The notes under the pieces: generated by a model
The model's database searches: none
The model's input: only the letters and a program-made list of their open reading frames with translations
What the model was told of the DNA's origin: nothing
From: a virus
Strand: one strand, 5' to 3'
Length of the DNA: 48,993 nucleotides
Virus record (IMG/VR): IMGVR_UViG_3300036770_003171
Span: 1 to 48,993 of that record
Position numbers and translations under genes: made by a program
In this document: piece after piece, positions 15,981 to 24,881 of the stretch
How positions within the stretch are numbered: the first letter of the stretch is position 1
How the letters are laid out: each line of letters opens with the position of its first letter

Positions 15981-16037
15981 GTTTGACTTGCTACAATGGC
16001 CGACATGAAGTATTTCTAACGCTGCAAAGGAGCGAAA

Positions 16038-17027
16038 ATGACCATTCTGGACGATCAAATCGAGGACACGAACTCGTCCAACGTGTCCGACCTGGACGAA
16101 ACGACTGCAGGCGCCGATCAGGTGCCGACAGCCGATGACGCGGCTTCGTCTCCCGCGACGGGCGAAACTGAGGACAAGGATCTGCTTTCCGTCGTTCGCG
16201 ACGTGGTCAAGGAGAGCCGCGAACCCTCTGAACCGGCCTCGCCAGCCGAAAATGTCGAAACAAAGGTCGATGACGAGCAGGGCGCCAAGAAGGAAGACGA
16301 CGAGGACTACTCGGACGTTCCCTTCAACAAGCACCCTCGGTTCCAGCAACTTCTTCGCAAGGCCAAGACCTACGAAGCGGACGCTGGCCGGTATCGCAAC
16401 GTTGAGACGTTCCTGACCAACAACAACCTCGGACCTGACGAGGCCGCCGACGTGCTGATTGCCGCCGCGCTCGCCAAGACGGATCCGGCGAAATGTTGGG
16501 AGCAGATCAAGCCGTGGGTCCAGCAGGTGCTGGTCGCAGCCGGCGAGGTTCTGCCGCAGGATCTTCAACAGCGTGTCGCTGCCGGCGAATTGAGCCGTGA
16601 AGCCGCGATGGAACTTAGCCGGACGAAAGCCCGTGCTCAGTCCTTCGAAGCACAGCAGTCATTCCGCGAACAGCAGGAACAGCGCCGCACACAGGAAGCG
16701 GCAGTTCAGGCGATCGTGGGCGCAGCGGAAGCCTGGCAGCAGGACCGCATCGCGAAAGACCCGAATTTCGCCAGCAAAGAAGCCGCCCTGCGGAAGGAGA
16801 TCCTTTTCCTTCAGCACCAGGAGGGACGTCCGAACACGCCTGAAGGCGTGCGGGACCAGCTGAACCGCGCATACAAGGCCGTCAATGACAGCCTGCCGCG
16901 CGCCACGCCGGCCCCGGCTCCGCGGAAGCCAGTCCAGCCTGTTCGTGGTGGCAACGTCGCAGGAAACCAGCAGCCGGAAAACATGTCGACGCTCGACATC
17001 ATACGCGCCAACCGGCGCTCCGGCTGA
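16038..17027 (+). CDS. Scaffolding protein
   Basis: This protein has 329 residues, very acidic in the first third (DEQGAKKEDDEDYSDVPFNK), then helical and Gln/Glu/Ala-rich (SFREQQEQRRTQEAAVQAIV), with a basic Pro-rich C-terminal part. This composition and the place between portal and major capsid protein fit a podovirus scaffold that guides procapsid assembly and is then removed. AAAGGAG precedes the ATG. The assignment rests mostly on context. Confidence 0.75.
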   Translation: MTILDDQIEDTNSSNVSDLDETTAGADQVPTADDAASSPATGETEDKDLLSVVRDVVKESREPSEPASPAENVETKVDDEQGAKKEDDEDYSDVPFNKHPRFQQLLRKAKTYEADAGRYRNVETFLTNNNLGPDEAADVLIAAALAKTDPAKCWEQIKPWVQQVLVAAGEVLPQDLQQRVAAGELSREAAMELSRTKARAQSFEAQQSFREQQEQRRTQEAAVQAIVGAAEAWQQDRIAKDPNFASKEAALRKEILFLQHQEGRPNTPEGVRDQLNRAYKAVNDSLPRATPAPAPRKPVQPVRGGNVAGNQQPENMSTLDIIRANRRSG

Positions 17028-17050
17028 CCACGAAGTAAAGGTCAAAGAGA

Positions 17051-18130
17051 ATGGCATTCACAGCCGAAGAACTTTCCAACATCAACAACTCGGCCCTCGA
17101 GCACTATATCCGCAAGGGCCGCGTTGAAATCCAGAACGTCGAAAACAAGCCGATGCTGAAGGCTTTCGACGCATCCGCAAAGACCTTCCCGGGCGGCAAG
17201 GAGTACGTCTCTGTCGGCGTCATGTCCGGTCAGGGCGGCCTCACCCTCCAGGGTTATACCGGCGACGATCAGGTGGCCTATGGCAACCCGACCGGCGTCA
17301 AGCGCGCACGCTACCCGTGGCGTGAGCACCACATCGGCATGGTCGTGACCCACACCGAACTGAAGAACGACGGTATCGACGTCGTCGAAGACGGTGCGGA
17401 TCAGGACACCCGCGAAATGAGCGGCCGCGAAGAGCACGTTCTGGCCGGCATTCTCGACACCAAGATGCAGATGCTTGGTGAAGACTACGCCGCGTCCATG
17501 GACAGCCTCATCCACGGCGACGGTTCCAGCGACGCCAAGGCGCTCGCCGGTATCCGCGCCTTCATCCTCGACGTCCCGGGCACCGGCACGACCGGCGGTC
17601 TCGGCCGTGCGACGAACTCCTGGTGGCGTAACCGCGCCGCAACGGCAGCCAACGGCTCCGCTGGCGGTCAGGGTGCGATCACCTCGGCAACCGCCAACGG
17701 CGGCGCGCTGATCGAGTTCCTGGAGAAGGAATGGCTGCAGCTGGCTCGCCGCGTGCAGGGTTCCCCGAACTGGAAGATCTTCGCCGGTTCGGACATCATC
17801 GCGGCCTACCAGAAGGAAATCCGGGCCAACGGTTCGTATTCGGACAAGGGCTTCCTGTCCGGCGTCGACGGTGGCATGGGTGCGGTGACGTTCAAGGGCA
17901 AGCCGATGGTCTACGACCCGACGCTCGACAACCTTGGCCTCTCCAAGCGCATGTACATCATCGACATGTCGCCGACCGGGATCCAGCTTTACTACATGCA
18001 GGGCAACCGCATGAAGAAGCACAACCCGGCCCGTCCTTACGACCGTTACGTGATGTATAACGGCATCACCACCACGGCCGTCATGGTCGCCTCGCGCCTC
18101 AACACGTCTGCGGTGTATGATATCGCGTAA
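17051..18130 (+). CDS. Major capsid protein
   Basis: This protein has 359 residues with the most regular, GC-rich, host-preferred codons in the window, as expected for an abundant protein. Features such as TFPGGKEYVSVGVMSGQGG, the conserved WREHHIGMVVTHTELKNDGI and the C-terminal YDRYVMYNGITTTAVM match HK97-fold coat proteins of podoviruses with a P22-like gene order. It follows the scaffold gene with an AAGAGA ribosome-binding site. A GC-rich hairpin directly after the stop may adjust expression of downstream genes. Confidence 0.85.
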   Translation: MAFTAEELSNINNSALEHYIRKGRVEIQNVENKPMLKAFDASAKTFPGGKEYVSVGVMSGQGGLTLQGYTGDDQVAYGNPTGVKRARYPWREHHIGMVVTHTELKNDGIDVVEDGADQDTREMSGREEHVLAGILDTKMQMLGEDYAASMDSLIHGDGSSDAKALAGIRAFILDVPGTGTTGGLGRATNSWWRNRAATAANGSAGGQGAITSATANGGALIEFLEKEWLQLARRVQGSPNWKIFAGSDIIAAYQKEIRANGSYSDKGFLSGVDGGMGAVTFKGKPMVYDPTLDNLGLSKRMYIIDMSPTGIQLYYMQGNRMKKHNPARPYDRYVMYNGITTTAVMVASRLNTSAVYDIA

Positions 18131-18140
18131 GACAACGGCA

Positions 18141-18162
18141 GACGGCGCTTAACGGCGCCGTC
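18141..18162 (+). terminator. Hairpin after the capsid gene
   Basis: Perfect 8-bp stem GACGGCGC/GCGCCGTC with a 6-base loop. No U-run follows, so a partial terminator or RNA-stabilising stem is more likely than a full stop. Confidence 0.55.
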
Positions 18163-18195
18163 GCTTTCGTCCGAACCAACTCAAGGAGCACCGCA

Positions 18196-18564
18196 ATGGG
18201 CGCTATCGCAAATGCAACCTTCACACTCGCATCGGCTGTTGCCGATGACGGCACTGTAACTCTCGCTTACCCGACCGGCACCAACCAGGCAGCCTTGCAG
18301 GACACCACAGGCGGCACGGTCATGGTCGGTCAGGACGGTCCTTACCGTCAGGGCGTAGCCGACAACGTCGACATCACCTTCGGCGCGTCGAACATCACCC
18401 TGACGAACCGCACCGGCGCGTCTTGGGCCGCCGGCACCGAGATCCGCGTAAGCTTCGGCCGCGTGGATATCAACGGTTCCTACAACCTGACCTACCCCAA
18501 GCAGGTCCAGGATCAGGTGGCCGACCTCGAAGACCGCGTCACCACGATCGAAGAAACGCCGTAA
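18196..18564 (+). CDS. Capsid decoration (cement) protein candidate
   Basis: This protein has 122 residues, beta-rich, with a C-terminal short coiled coil (VQDQVADLEDRVTTIEET) that could trimerise it. It lies directly after the major capsid gene with a GGAGCA ribosome-binding site and capsid-like codon use. The fold layout is shared with the product of 7760-8119 (ADDGTVTLAYPTGT; NITLTNRTGASWAAGTEIRV). Abundant small beta proteins in this position often stabilise the head. The role is inferred from context. Confidence 0.65.
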   Translation: MGAIANATFTLASAVADDGTVTLAYPTGTNQAALQDTTGGTVMVGQDGPYRQGVADNVDITFGASNITLTNRTGASWAAGTEIRVSFGRVDINGSYNLTYPKQVQDQVADLEDRVTTIEETP

Positions 18565-18568
18565 GGAT

Positions 18569-18584
18569 CGGGGCTTCGGCCCCG
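18569..18584 (+). terminator. UUCG-tetraloop hairpin
   Basis: A 6-bp GC stem with a TTCG loop, an exceptionally stable RNA hairpin, between the decoration and the next gene. Without a U-run it probably acts as a transcript-end or processing barrier. Confidence 0.55.
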
Positions 18585-18618
18585 CTCCATCCCCTCCGAC
18601 AATCAAAGGAAACTCCCA

Positions 18619-19179
18619 ATGCAGACCGCAACGATCCTTCTTGCTATCGGCGGCGACAGCGTCATGCAGGTTCCGAAGTTCGGCGTCACGCCGGCTGAAG
18701 CCATGCTGCTGCGTGCGATCCACGGCGACGAAGCCGTGACCGATATCGACATCAACGGTGACGAAGACCGCTCCAACCGCGAAGAGCGTGAGCGCCTGTT
18801 CAATCTCTACGCCAAGGCCCAGCCGAACGGCACCTTCGCGCTCCCCGTCCTCGACATGCTCTACCCCGGTGTCAGCGCCAAGCTGCCGACCAAGTTCTCG
18901 GAGCTTGAACTGGACGAAGTCTTCTACAAGGCGCAGTCGCGCAAGACGCCCGAAAAGGTCGATCCGCTCGACCATGATGGCGACGGCGAAAAGGGCGGCT
19001 CCGCTCCTTCGACCGAGGAAGGCTACAAGGCCATGACCGTTCCCGAGCTCAAGGCCCTCGCCGAAGAGCGCGCGATCGATCTCGGCGAAGCCACCAAGAA
19101 GGCCGACATCATCGCCAAGCTTGAAGAGGCCGATGCTGCGGCAGACGCCGACGAAGGCGAACAGAACCTCTTCCAGTAA
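18619..19179 (+). CDS. Virion protein with SAP/HeH-like end
   Basis: This protein has 186 residues. The C-terminal portion (about residues 138-172, MTVPELKALAEERAIDLG then KKADIIAKLEEA) is a SAP/HeH-type helix-extended-helix, a nucleic-acid-binding motif found in several podovirus head proteins. The N-terminal part (MQTATILLAIGGDSVMQVPK) is unrecognised and an acidic linker joins the two. Position after capsid and decoration genes suggests a head or head-completion protein that touches DNA. Confidence 0.65.
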   Translation: MQTATILLAIGGDSVMQVPKFGVTPAEAMLLRAIHGDEAVTDIDINGDEDRSNREERERLFNLYAKAQPNGTFALPVLDMLYPGVSAKLPTKFSELELDEVFYKAQSRKTPEKVDPLDHDGDGEKGGSAPSTEEGYKAMTVPELKALAEERAIDLGEATKKADIIAKLEEADAAADADEGEQNLFQ

Positions 19180-19191
19180 GGACATCGGCAA

Positions 19192-19908
19192 ATGGCCCGG
19201 AACACGACGCTCTCTCGGCTGCTCGACATGTACCGGGCCGAATGCCGGATGTCTCTCAACGTCGCCCACAACAACCAGGACCGCGATCGGCAGGTCAACC
19301 AACTGCAGATGACGCAGGAATGGCTTTGGGAGGACTTCGACTGGCCGCTCTTGCGCGTCGATCGTCAGGTCAGTCTGGCGGCCGGGCAGCGCTATTACGA
19401 GCCGCCGGAAGACCTTCACATCGACCGCATCGACAAGATCGAGGTGTTCCACGACAGCGCCTATCAGCGCCTGACGCCCGGCATCGAGGACGTCCACTAC
19501 ACCGCCTACAACAGCAATCTCGACGAACGGCAGTGGCCGCCGCAGCGCTGGCGCTTGTCCGAAGACGAGCAGATCGAAATCTGGCCGATCCCGGACGGCA
19601 ACGCGAACCTGACCACGCTGGAAGGCACGCTGCGTATCACCGGCATTCGCAAGCTGCGCCCGCTGGTCGATGACAGCGACCGCGCCGATCTGGACGACCA
19701 GCTGATCGTCTTGTGGGCGGCTGCCGAATACCTCGCCACAACCGGCGACAAGGCCGCGAACCTGAAGCTCGAAAAGGCCAAGACCCGTTACGCGAAGCTG
19801 CGCGGAGCGCAGATGCCGCGCAAGCGCATGACGCTGTTCGGCATTGAGGACATGAACCGGAACAACGAGCGACGCATCCCGATCGCCGTCTACAACAAGG
19901 CGACCTGA
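19192..19908 (+). CDS. Head-tail adaptor (tail tubular A-like) protein
   Basis: This protein has 238 residues. It begins with a helix (LSRLLDMYRAECRMSLNVAH) followed by a repeated beta region (VDRQVSLAAGQRYYEPPEDL, then RWRLSEDEQIEIWPIPDG). This is the pattern of podovirus adaptor proteins that sit under the portal, such as P22 gp4-type or T7 gp11-type. The next gene, for a large tail hub protein, starts three bases after its stop, as in those phages. The exact family is not certain. Confidence 0.65.
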   Translation: MARNTTLSRLLDMYRAECRMSLNVAHNNQDRDRQVNQLQMTQEWLWEDFDWPLLRVDRQVSLAAGQRYYEPPEDLHIDRIDKIEVFHDSAYQRLTPGIEDVHYTAYNSNLDERQWPPQRWRLSEDEQIEIWPIPDGNANLTTLEGTLRITGIRKLRPLVDDSDRADLDDQLIVLWAAAEYLATTGDKAANLKLEKAKTRYAKLRGAQMPRKRMTLFGIEDMNRNNERRIPIAVYNKAT

Positions 19909-19911
19909 TCC

Positions 19912-22014
19912 ATGGGCAAGGTGTGGATCCGCGAGCTTACAGGTGGCTTGGACACCCGGCGTATGCAGGAGACGACTGCCGGCGGCGTTCTGATCAAGGC
20001 CAGCAACGGTCATATCTCTCGCGGCGGTGAGTTCGAAAAGCGCGCAGCTTTCGTGCCAGAATACACGCTCCCCGCCGGCACGGTCGGCATGGCGGAAGGT
20101 GCGAACGGCATCTATGTGTTCGGCCACACGGCAGCACCCGGCGGCATCCCTGCTGGCGTCACGTATCAGCGCCTGCGGCACTCGGACGGCACAACGGCCC
20201 TTGCGCGCATCCTGGCGACCGATCTCTACGCCTCCAAACTCTATGTCGTCGGTGAATTCGCGGACGGCTCGATCTTCCATTTCTACGACGGCGTCCGGAT
20301 CACCAACTGGTACGATGGCCGAGCCCGCGCCTCCTTTCGGGTCACAGGCGGCGGCGTGAGCCCCGCTATTTCTGCGGTCGGCTCCTTCGATGTAACAGGC
20401 GGCACGAACGATCCGGCGAACACGATTACCGCCGTTTCGGTTTCCGGCGTTAATCTGATCAGCGCTCCGGTCCAGCACACCGGCAGCAACAACACGACCG
20501 CAACGGCCGTCGCCGCGGCAATCAACAGCCACACCTCCACCCCGGATTACACGGCGATCGCCAGCGGGGCGAAGGTCATAATTACTGCCGTCACGCCCGG
20601 CACGGCGGCGAATGGCCGCGTCGTCACGACGACCCGGACCGGCGACTTTGCGGTCGGCAACCTCGTTGACATGTCCGGCGGCGCCGCGTCCGTGACGTCG
20701 CAGCTTACCAATCTTCAAGTCGACGGCGTGTCGGTCATCAGTGCTCCCGTCCTTTGGGCGACGTCGAACGAGGACACGGCCGCAGCGATCGCGTCGGCGA
20801 TCAACAGCTACGCCTCGTCGCCCGAATACACCGCAACGTCGGTCGGCGACCGGGTCAACATCGTGGCCGGCATCACCGGAACCGCCGCAAACGGCCGCGC
20901 CGTCACCTTCACGCTGGCAAATGGCTTCACCGTCTCCCCGCCGTCCGGCCTCGCGATGGCAAACGGGGCCGTCACTCCTTCCGGCTCATATCAGCCCGGT
21001 TCGTCGGTCAAGACGGCCGGCTCAAAGATGTATTCGACGTCGGGATCGGTTCTGCACTTCTCCGGTGTCCAGCAGCCGACCAAGTGGACGACGGACAACG
21101 TCGGCGCCGGCTTCATCGACATGGCCGCCGAGACATCAGGTGCAGAGCAGCTTCAGGCTCTCGGCATCTACCAGAACAATCTGGCTGTCTTCGCTGAACG
21201 CGCCATCATCATTGAATACATCGATCCGGATCCGACGCTGAACCGCAAGATCCAGGTGCTGAACAATACCGGCACGCTCGCGCCGCGCAGCATCGCGCAG
21301 TTCGGCGACAACGACCTCTTCTATCTGGACGCAAGCGGCCTGCGATCGTTACGCGCCCGTGACAGTTCGAACGCGGCGGCCACAACCGATATCGGCGTTC
21401 CGGTCGACACGCTGGTCATCGCCAAGACCGCGGAACTGACCGCGACGGAACTACAGCGCGTGTTCGGCATCATCGAGCCGCGCGACGGCCGGTTCTGGCT
21501 GGTCATGAAGGACACGATCTTCGTGTTCTCGTTCTTCAACGGCGCCAAGGTCAGCGCCTGGTCGACTTACACCCCGAGCATTGTCGTCGATGATGAGGAT
21601 GTCCCATTTGATGTCGAGGAAGTGGCCGTCTATCGCCGCCGGGTTTACCTGCGCTCCGGAAACACGATCTACGTCTACGGCGGCCTTTCCGCCGACGTGG
21701 AATACGACACTTCCGAGGCCGAGGCGTGGCTTCCCTACCTCGACGCGAACGACCCTTCTCGGAACAAGACATTCACAGGCATCGATGCGGCGCTCGAAGG
21801 TGAATGGACCGTATCGGTGGCGCTCAGTCCAACGAACCCGGACGTCGAGGACGAAGTCGCTCGCGTTTCTGAAACGACGTTCAATCATCGCCGTATCCCA
21901 GGCATCGGGGAAGCGAGCCATCTGAGCCTGCGTTTCCGCAGCCGCTTCAACGGCCCGGCACGGCTGTCGTCGGCCGTCATCCACTACGAAGGATCGCAAA
22001 TTGAGGATAAGTAG
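19912..22014 (+). CDS. Tail hub/nozzle protein with internal repeat
   Basis: This protein has 700 residues. The N-terminus (ELTGGLDTRRMQETTAGGVL) and long beta-rich body resemble podovirus tail tube or stabilisation proteins. Between about residues 170 and 345 a segment of roughly 90 residues occurs twice in tandem: each copy has a short V-NLISAP or VSVISAP start, an AAAIxSxxSSP(D/E)YTA middle and a TPGTAANGRxVT end. The repeats may be surface Ig-like insertions. It probably forms the distal tail to which the fibres attach. Confidence 0.7.
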   Translation: MGKVWIRELTGGLDTRRMQETTAGGVLIKASNGHISRGGEFEKRAAFVPEYTLPAGTVGMAEGANGIYVFGHTAAPGGIPAGVTYQRLRHSDGTTALARILATDLYASKLYVVGEFADGSIFHFYDGVRITNWYDGRARASFRVTGGGVSPAISAVGSFDVTGGTNDPANTITAVSVSGVNLISAPVQHTGSNNTTATAVAAAINSHTSTPDYTAIASGAKVIITAVTPGTAANGRVVTTTRTGDFAVGNLVDMSGGAASVTSQLTNLQVDGVSVISAPVLWATSNEDTAAAIASAINSYASSPEYTATSVGDRVNIVAGITGTAANGRAVTFTLANGFTVSPPSGLAMANGAVTPSGSYQPGSSVKTAGSKMYSTSGSVLHFSGVQQPTKWTTDNVGAGFIDMAAETSGAEQLQALGIYQNNLAVFAERAIIIEYIDPDPTLNRKIQVLNNTGTLAPRSIAQFGDNDLFYLDASGLRSLRARDSSNAAATTDIGVPVDTLVIAKTAELTATELQRVFGIIEPRDGRFWLVMKDTIFVFSFFNGAKVSAWSTYTPSIVVDDEDVPFDVEEVAVYRRRVYLRSGNTIYVYGGLSADVEYDTSEAEAWLPYLDANDPSRNKTFTGIDAALEGEWTVSVALSPTNPDVEDEVARVSETTFNHRRIPGIGEASHLSLRFRSRFNGPARLSSAVIHYEGSQIEDK

Positions 22015-22501
22015 CCCGACGCCCGATCTCGTCCGTCAGGTGGCGCTGAACATGCGCGACCGCGACTACAAGGAGTTCTCGGCCGTCTCGTTCGCGCAGA
22101 ACCGCGAAGAACTGGCGGATGCAATGGCCGAACGCTACGGCGAGCGGCTGGACGTCATGGTCGGCTGCCTGGACGACATGACGCCGGTCTGTGTCGGCGC
22201 CGCGGTTATGGCCCGCCCGAATGTCGTGACGCTGCTCTTCTTCGCGACCAAGGACTTCAAGAAGATTGCCCTGCCGGCGACGCGCTTCATCAAGAAGCAG
22301 TTCTTGGCCCGGCTGGTCGCGACCGGCGTCCATAGGATCGAAGCGGTCAGTTTGGCGGGCTACAGCGAGGCCCACAAGTGGCTGGAAGCGCTCGGCCTGA
22401 AGCAGGAGACGCAGGCGATGCTGGACTATGGGAAAAACAGGGAAGCGTTTACGCAGTTCGCCTGGGTCCGCGAGCACGGCCGGTTCGGAGGTGAAGAATG
22501 A
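22001..22501 (+). CDS. GNAT-like phage protein (T7 gp13-type)
   Basis: This protein has 166 residues. The TTG start at 22001 overlaps the tail hub end and follows GAAGGA. The layout resembles GNAT-like internal virion proteins of T7-like phages: FVRQVALNMR-type start, DMTPVCVGAAVMAR core strand and HRIEAVSLAGYSEAHKWLEA helix. No acetyl-CoA pyrophosphate loop is evident, so it may be structural rather than catalytic. It is coupled to a clearer GNAT gene downstream. Confidence 0.55.
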   Translation: MRISSPTPDLVRQVALNMRDRDYKEFSAVSFAQNREELADAMAERYGERLDVMVGCLDDMTPVCVGAAVMARPNVVTLLFFATKDFKKIALPATRFIKKQFLARLVATGVHRIEAVSLAGYSEAHKWLEALGLKQETQAMLDYGKNREAFTQFAWVREHGRFGGEE

Positions 22502-22947
22502 TCGTCCGGCTCGCGCTCGAGGAAGACTTCCCGAAGATCGTTTCGATGGCGAAGCATAACATCGAGACGACGTGCCCCCACATCGGCTTTGATGAATACA
22601 CGGCCTACGAGACGCTGTTCTCTTATCTCGACACGGCCGAGCCGACAGTCTTCGTCGCCGAGGAAGGCCGCGAACTGGCCGGGTTCGTGCTGGCGTCGAT
22701 CGTCGGCTACCGGGCGTCCACTGGACATAAGGTGATCTGTGAAGTACTTTACACCGATCCCGCGTATCGTGGCAGTCGCGCCGCCACAAGCCTCGTAAGA
22801 CACGTCCTCAAATGGGCCGAAGGTATCGGCGCCAAGGAAGTGCTCGGAGGCGTAGACAACAACTTCCAACCTGAACGAACAGCCCGGTTTCTCGAATTGT
22901 GCGGGCTCAAACGTGTAGGTTACGCGATGATGCGGGAGCTCCAATAA
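22498..22947 (+). CDS. GNAT-family N-acetyltransferase
   Basis: This protein has 149 residues. It shows the GNAT pattern: IVRLALEEDFPKIVSMAKHN at the start, AGFVLASIVGYR, then the acetyl-CoA region VICEVLYTDPAYRGSRAATS and the helix HVLKWAEGIGAKEVL. It would transfer an acetyl group to an unknown amine, perhaps a virion or host protein. Stop and start codons overlap with both neighbours, so it is co-translated with tail and internal virion genes. Confidence 0.8.
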   Translation: MIVRLALEEDFPKIVSMAKHNIETTCPHIGFDEYTAYETLFSYLDTAEPTVFVAEEGRELAGFVLASIVGYRASTGHKVICEVLYTDPAYRGSRAATSLVRHVLKWAEGIGAKEVLGGVDNNFQPERTARFLELCGLKRVGYAMMRELQ

Positions 22948-23567
22948 TGGGCGGCGGAAAAGGTGGCGGCGGCGAAGCCGCAGCGGCACGCAAGGACGAG
23001 CAGGAACGCCAGGCGCGCATTCGCGCCGGCACGCAGCGCGTCAATTCGATCTTCGACAGCCAGTTCACGGATGACTATTTCAACAAGCGCCAGCAGTCCT
23101 TCCTGGACTATGCGTCGCCGCAGCTGGAAGACCAGTATGGAGACGCGCAGAAGGAACTGACCTTTGCGCTTGCTCGAGGCGGAAACCTGAACAGTTCTGT
23201 CCGCGCCGACAAGGCCGGTGAGCTTCAGCAGAAATACGACCTCAACAAGCAGCAGATCGCCGATCAGGCCCTGTCCTACGGCACCGAGGCGCGCAACGCT
23301 GTTGAAGACGCCCGGGCGAACCTTATCGCTACGCTTAACGCGACCGGCGATGCGCAGGGAGCCGCCAATTCGGCCATCTCGCGTGCATCCGTTCTGTCGA
23401 AGCCGCAGGCTTACAGCCCGCTCACGCAGCTGTTCGCCGACTTCACGGCGGGCCTTGGCACGCAGGCCGCGTTGGAAAAGGCGAACTACTATTCCGGAGG
23501 CCAGACAGGCGTGCGTTATAACACGGGTCTGTTCGCGCCGAGCAGCAACGCAGTGAAGGTGACGTGA
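22947..23567 (+). CDS. Internal virion protein candidate
   Basis: This protein has 206 residues. It begins with a Gly/Lys run (MGGGKGGGGEAAAARKDEQE), then is helical and Gln/Ala-rich with no membrane span. Such proteins between tail hub and large ejection proteins in podoviruses are usually small internal or ejected proteins. The start overlaps the GNAT stop (TAATG). An HNH gene interrupts the operon right after it. Confidence 0.6.
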   Translation: MGGGKGGGGEAAAARKDEQERQARIRAGTQRVNSIFDSQFTDDYFNKRQQSFLDYASPQLEDQYGDAQKELTFALARGGNLNSSVRADKAGELQQKYDLNKQQIADQALSYGTEARNAVEDARANLIATLNATGDAQGAANSAISRASVLSKPQAYSPLTQLFADFTAGLGTQAALEKANYYSGGQTGVRYNTGLFAPSSNAVKVT

Positions 23568-24220
23568 TGAAGATCTGCAGCAAGTGCGGGTCTGAGCATC
23601 CGCTGACCTACTTCAACAAGGATCGCACTCGGTCCGATGGGCTGTACCCGCAGTGCAAGGATTGCTTGCGCGCATCGTGTCGCAAGGTCTACCGCAAATA
23701 CGAGGACAAGCACAAAGCGCTGAAGCGTCGTTGGAAAGCTGACAACGCAGAGCGCAACCGAGAAATTAACCGCCAGTGGCAGCTAGATAACCCCGAAAAG
23801 GCACGGCAGTCGGCTTATCGCTGGCGCGAATTGAACCCTGAAAAAGCGCGTCAGTGGGCGAGAGACAATCCGGAGAGGCTTCGCGAGATCGATCGGCGGT
23901 GGAAGGCCGCGAACAAAGAAGTGATGCTTGAACGAGGCCGTCAGTACGCCAAGAAAAACCCGCACAAGATCCGGGCGAAATGCGCGCGTCGCAGGGCGTC
24001 GTTGTTGAGCGCCACGCCGGCCTGGGCCGACCATGAAATGCTGGCGCTCATCTATTCTGAGTGCCCGCCCGGCTACCATGTCGACCACATCTATCCGCTT
24101 AGAGGTCGCAATAGCTGCGGTCTGCACGTTCCGTTGAACTTGCAGTACCTGCCAGCATCGGAAAATTGCAAGAAGTCAAACAAACCGCCGGTTGTGCAGG
24201 AGGCCTGGTACAATTTGTGA
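23567..24220 (+). CDS. HNH endonuclease within the internal virion genes
   Basis: This protein has 217 residues. The N-terminus has a zinc-type pair CSKCGSEHPLTYFNKDRTRS then CKDC. A basic middle holds several short repeats around DNPEKAR/LNPEKAR/DNPERLR. The C-terminal part has HVDHIYPLRGRNSCGLHVPL then LQYLPASENCKKSN, the HNH core with HVDHIYPL and an Asn in LNLQ. It is a free-standing homing-type enzyme set between two co-transcribed virion genes without breaking either. The start overlaps the upstream stop (TGATG). The target is unknown. Confidence 0.85.
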   Translation: MKICSKCGSEHPLTYFNKDRTRSDGLYPQCKDCLRASCRKVYRKYEDKHKALKRRWKADNAERNREINRQWQLDNPEKARQSAYRWRELNPEKARQWARDNPERLREIDRRWKAANKEVMLERGRQYAKKNPHKIRAKCARRRASLLSATPAWADHEMLALIYSECPPGYHVDHIYPLRGRNSCGLHVPLNLQYLPASENCKKSNKPPVVQEAWYNL

Positions 24221-24224
24221 TCCA

Positions 24225-24872
24225 ATGACGATCAGTGGGGTGGTTTTGTCGGCAGCCTCCGCGGCCGTAAACGCTTCTGCTCAAGCCAAGGTCCAGCGCG
24301 CCCGCGACGACGCGATGGCCGCTGAACGCATCCGTCAGAACAGCCTCGACAAGGAGGCCGACGCGCTGAACCTGAAGTCGCAGGACAACTATCAGGACTT
24401 CGAGGGCAAGCAGGACGAGACGTCCGCGAAGCTGGCGGATTATTTCACCGGCCAGCAGGTCGCCGAGCCGACGCCCGAAGTGGCGCTTCCGACGACCTCG
24501 TCGAACATCACCGTTCAGGAAGAAGCCAAGCAGCGCGCCCAAGCGAAGGATTTCACCGATCGTACCGGCACGGCGCTCGGCGAGCTTCGTTCGTTCGGGG
24601 ATCTTCTCGGCCAGAACAGCCGCTTGCAGGCCCGCACCGGCATGGAGATCGGCCAGATCGGCGGCTACAAGCGCGGCTCGTCGAACGTGCTGTCCTATGA
24701 ACTCGACGCCGCGAACTCCAAGGGTCAGGGTCTGCGGACCTTCGGCGATATCCTTGGCGGTATCGGCGGCATCGCCACGAATGCCGGTCTTTCATCCACG
24801 GCGCCCGGCGTGCCGCGGGCAGGGACATTGATCCCGGTTCCGACCGCGCGCCCGACGCTTTCTCCGTTCTGA
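24225..24872 (+). CDS. Internal virion protein candidate
   Basis: This protein has 215 residues, helical in the first half (AQAKVQRARDDAMAAERIRQ) and Gly/Ser-rich at the end (FGDILGGIGGIATNAGLSST). The upstream ribosome-binding site is weak, perhaps because the HNH gene inserted just before it. By place and composition it belongs to the small internal proteins that precede the large ejection proteins. No family can be named. Confidence 0.6.
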   Translation: MTISGVVLSAASAAVNASAQAKVQRARDDAMAAERIRQNSLDKEADALNLKSQDNYQDFEGKQDETSAKLADYFTGQQVAEPTPEVALPTTSSNITVQEEAKQRAQAKDFTDRTGTALGELRSFGDLLGQNSRLQARTGMEIGQIGGYKRGSSNVLSYELDAANSKGQGLRTFGDILGGIGGIATNAGLSSTAPGVPRAGTLIPVPTARPTLSPF

Positions 24873-24881
24873 GGATCGAAC

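Noticed and set aside
18181-20718. 845-codon open frame on the minus strand
   Set aside because: It lies opposite several clear virion genes, is Arg/Val/Gly-biased like GC-rich antisense shadows and has no start signal or family.
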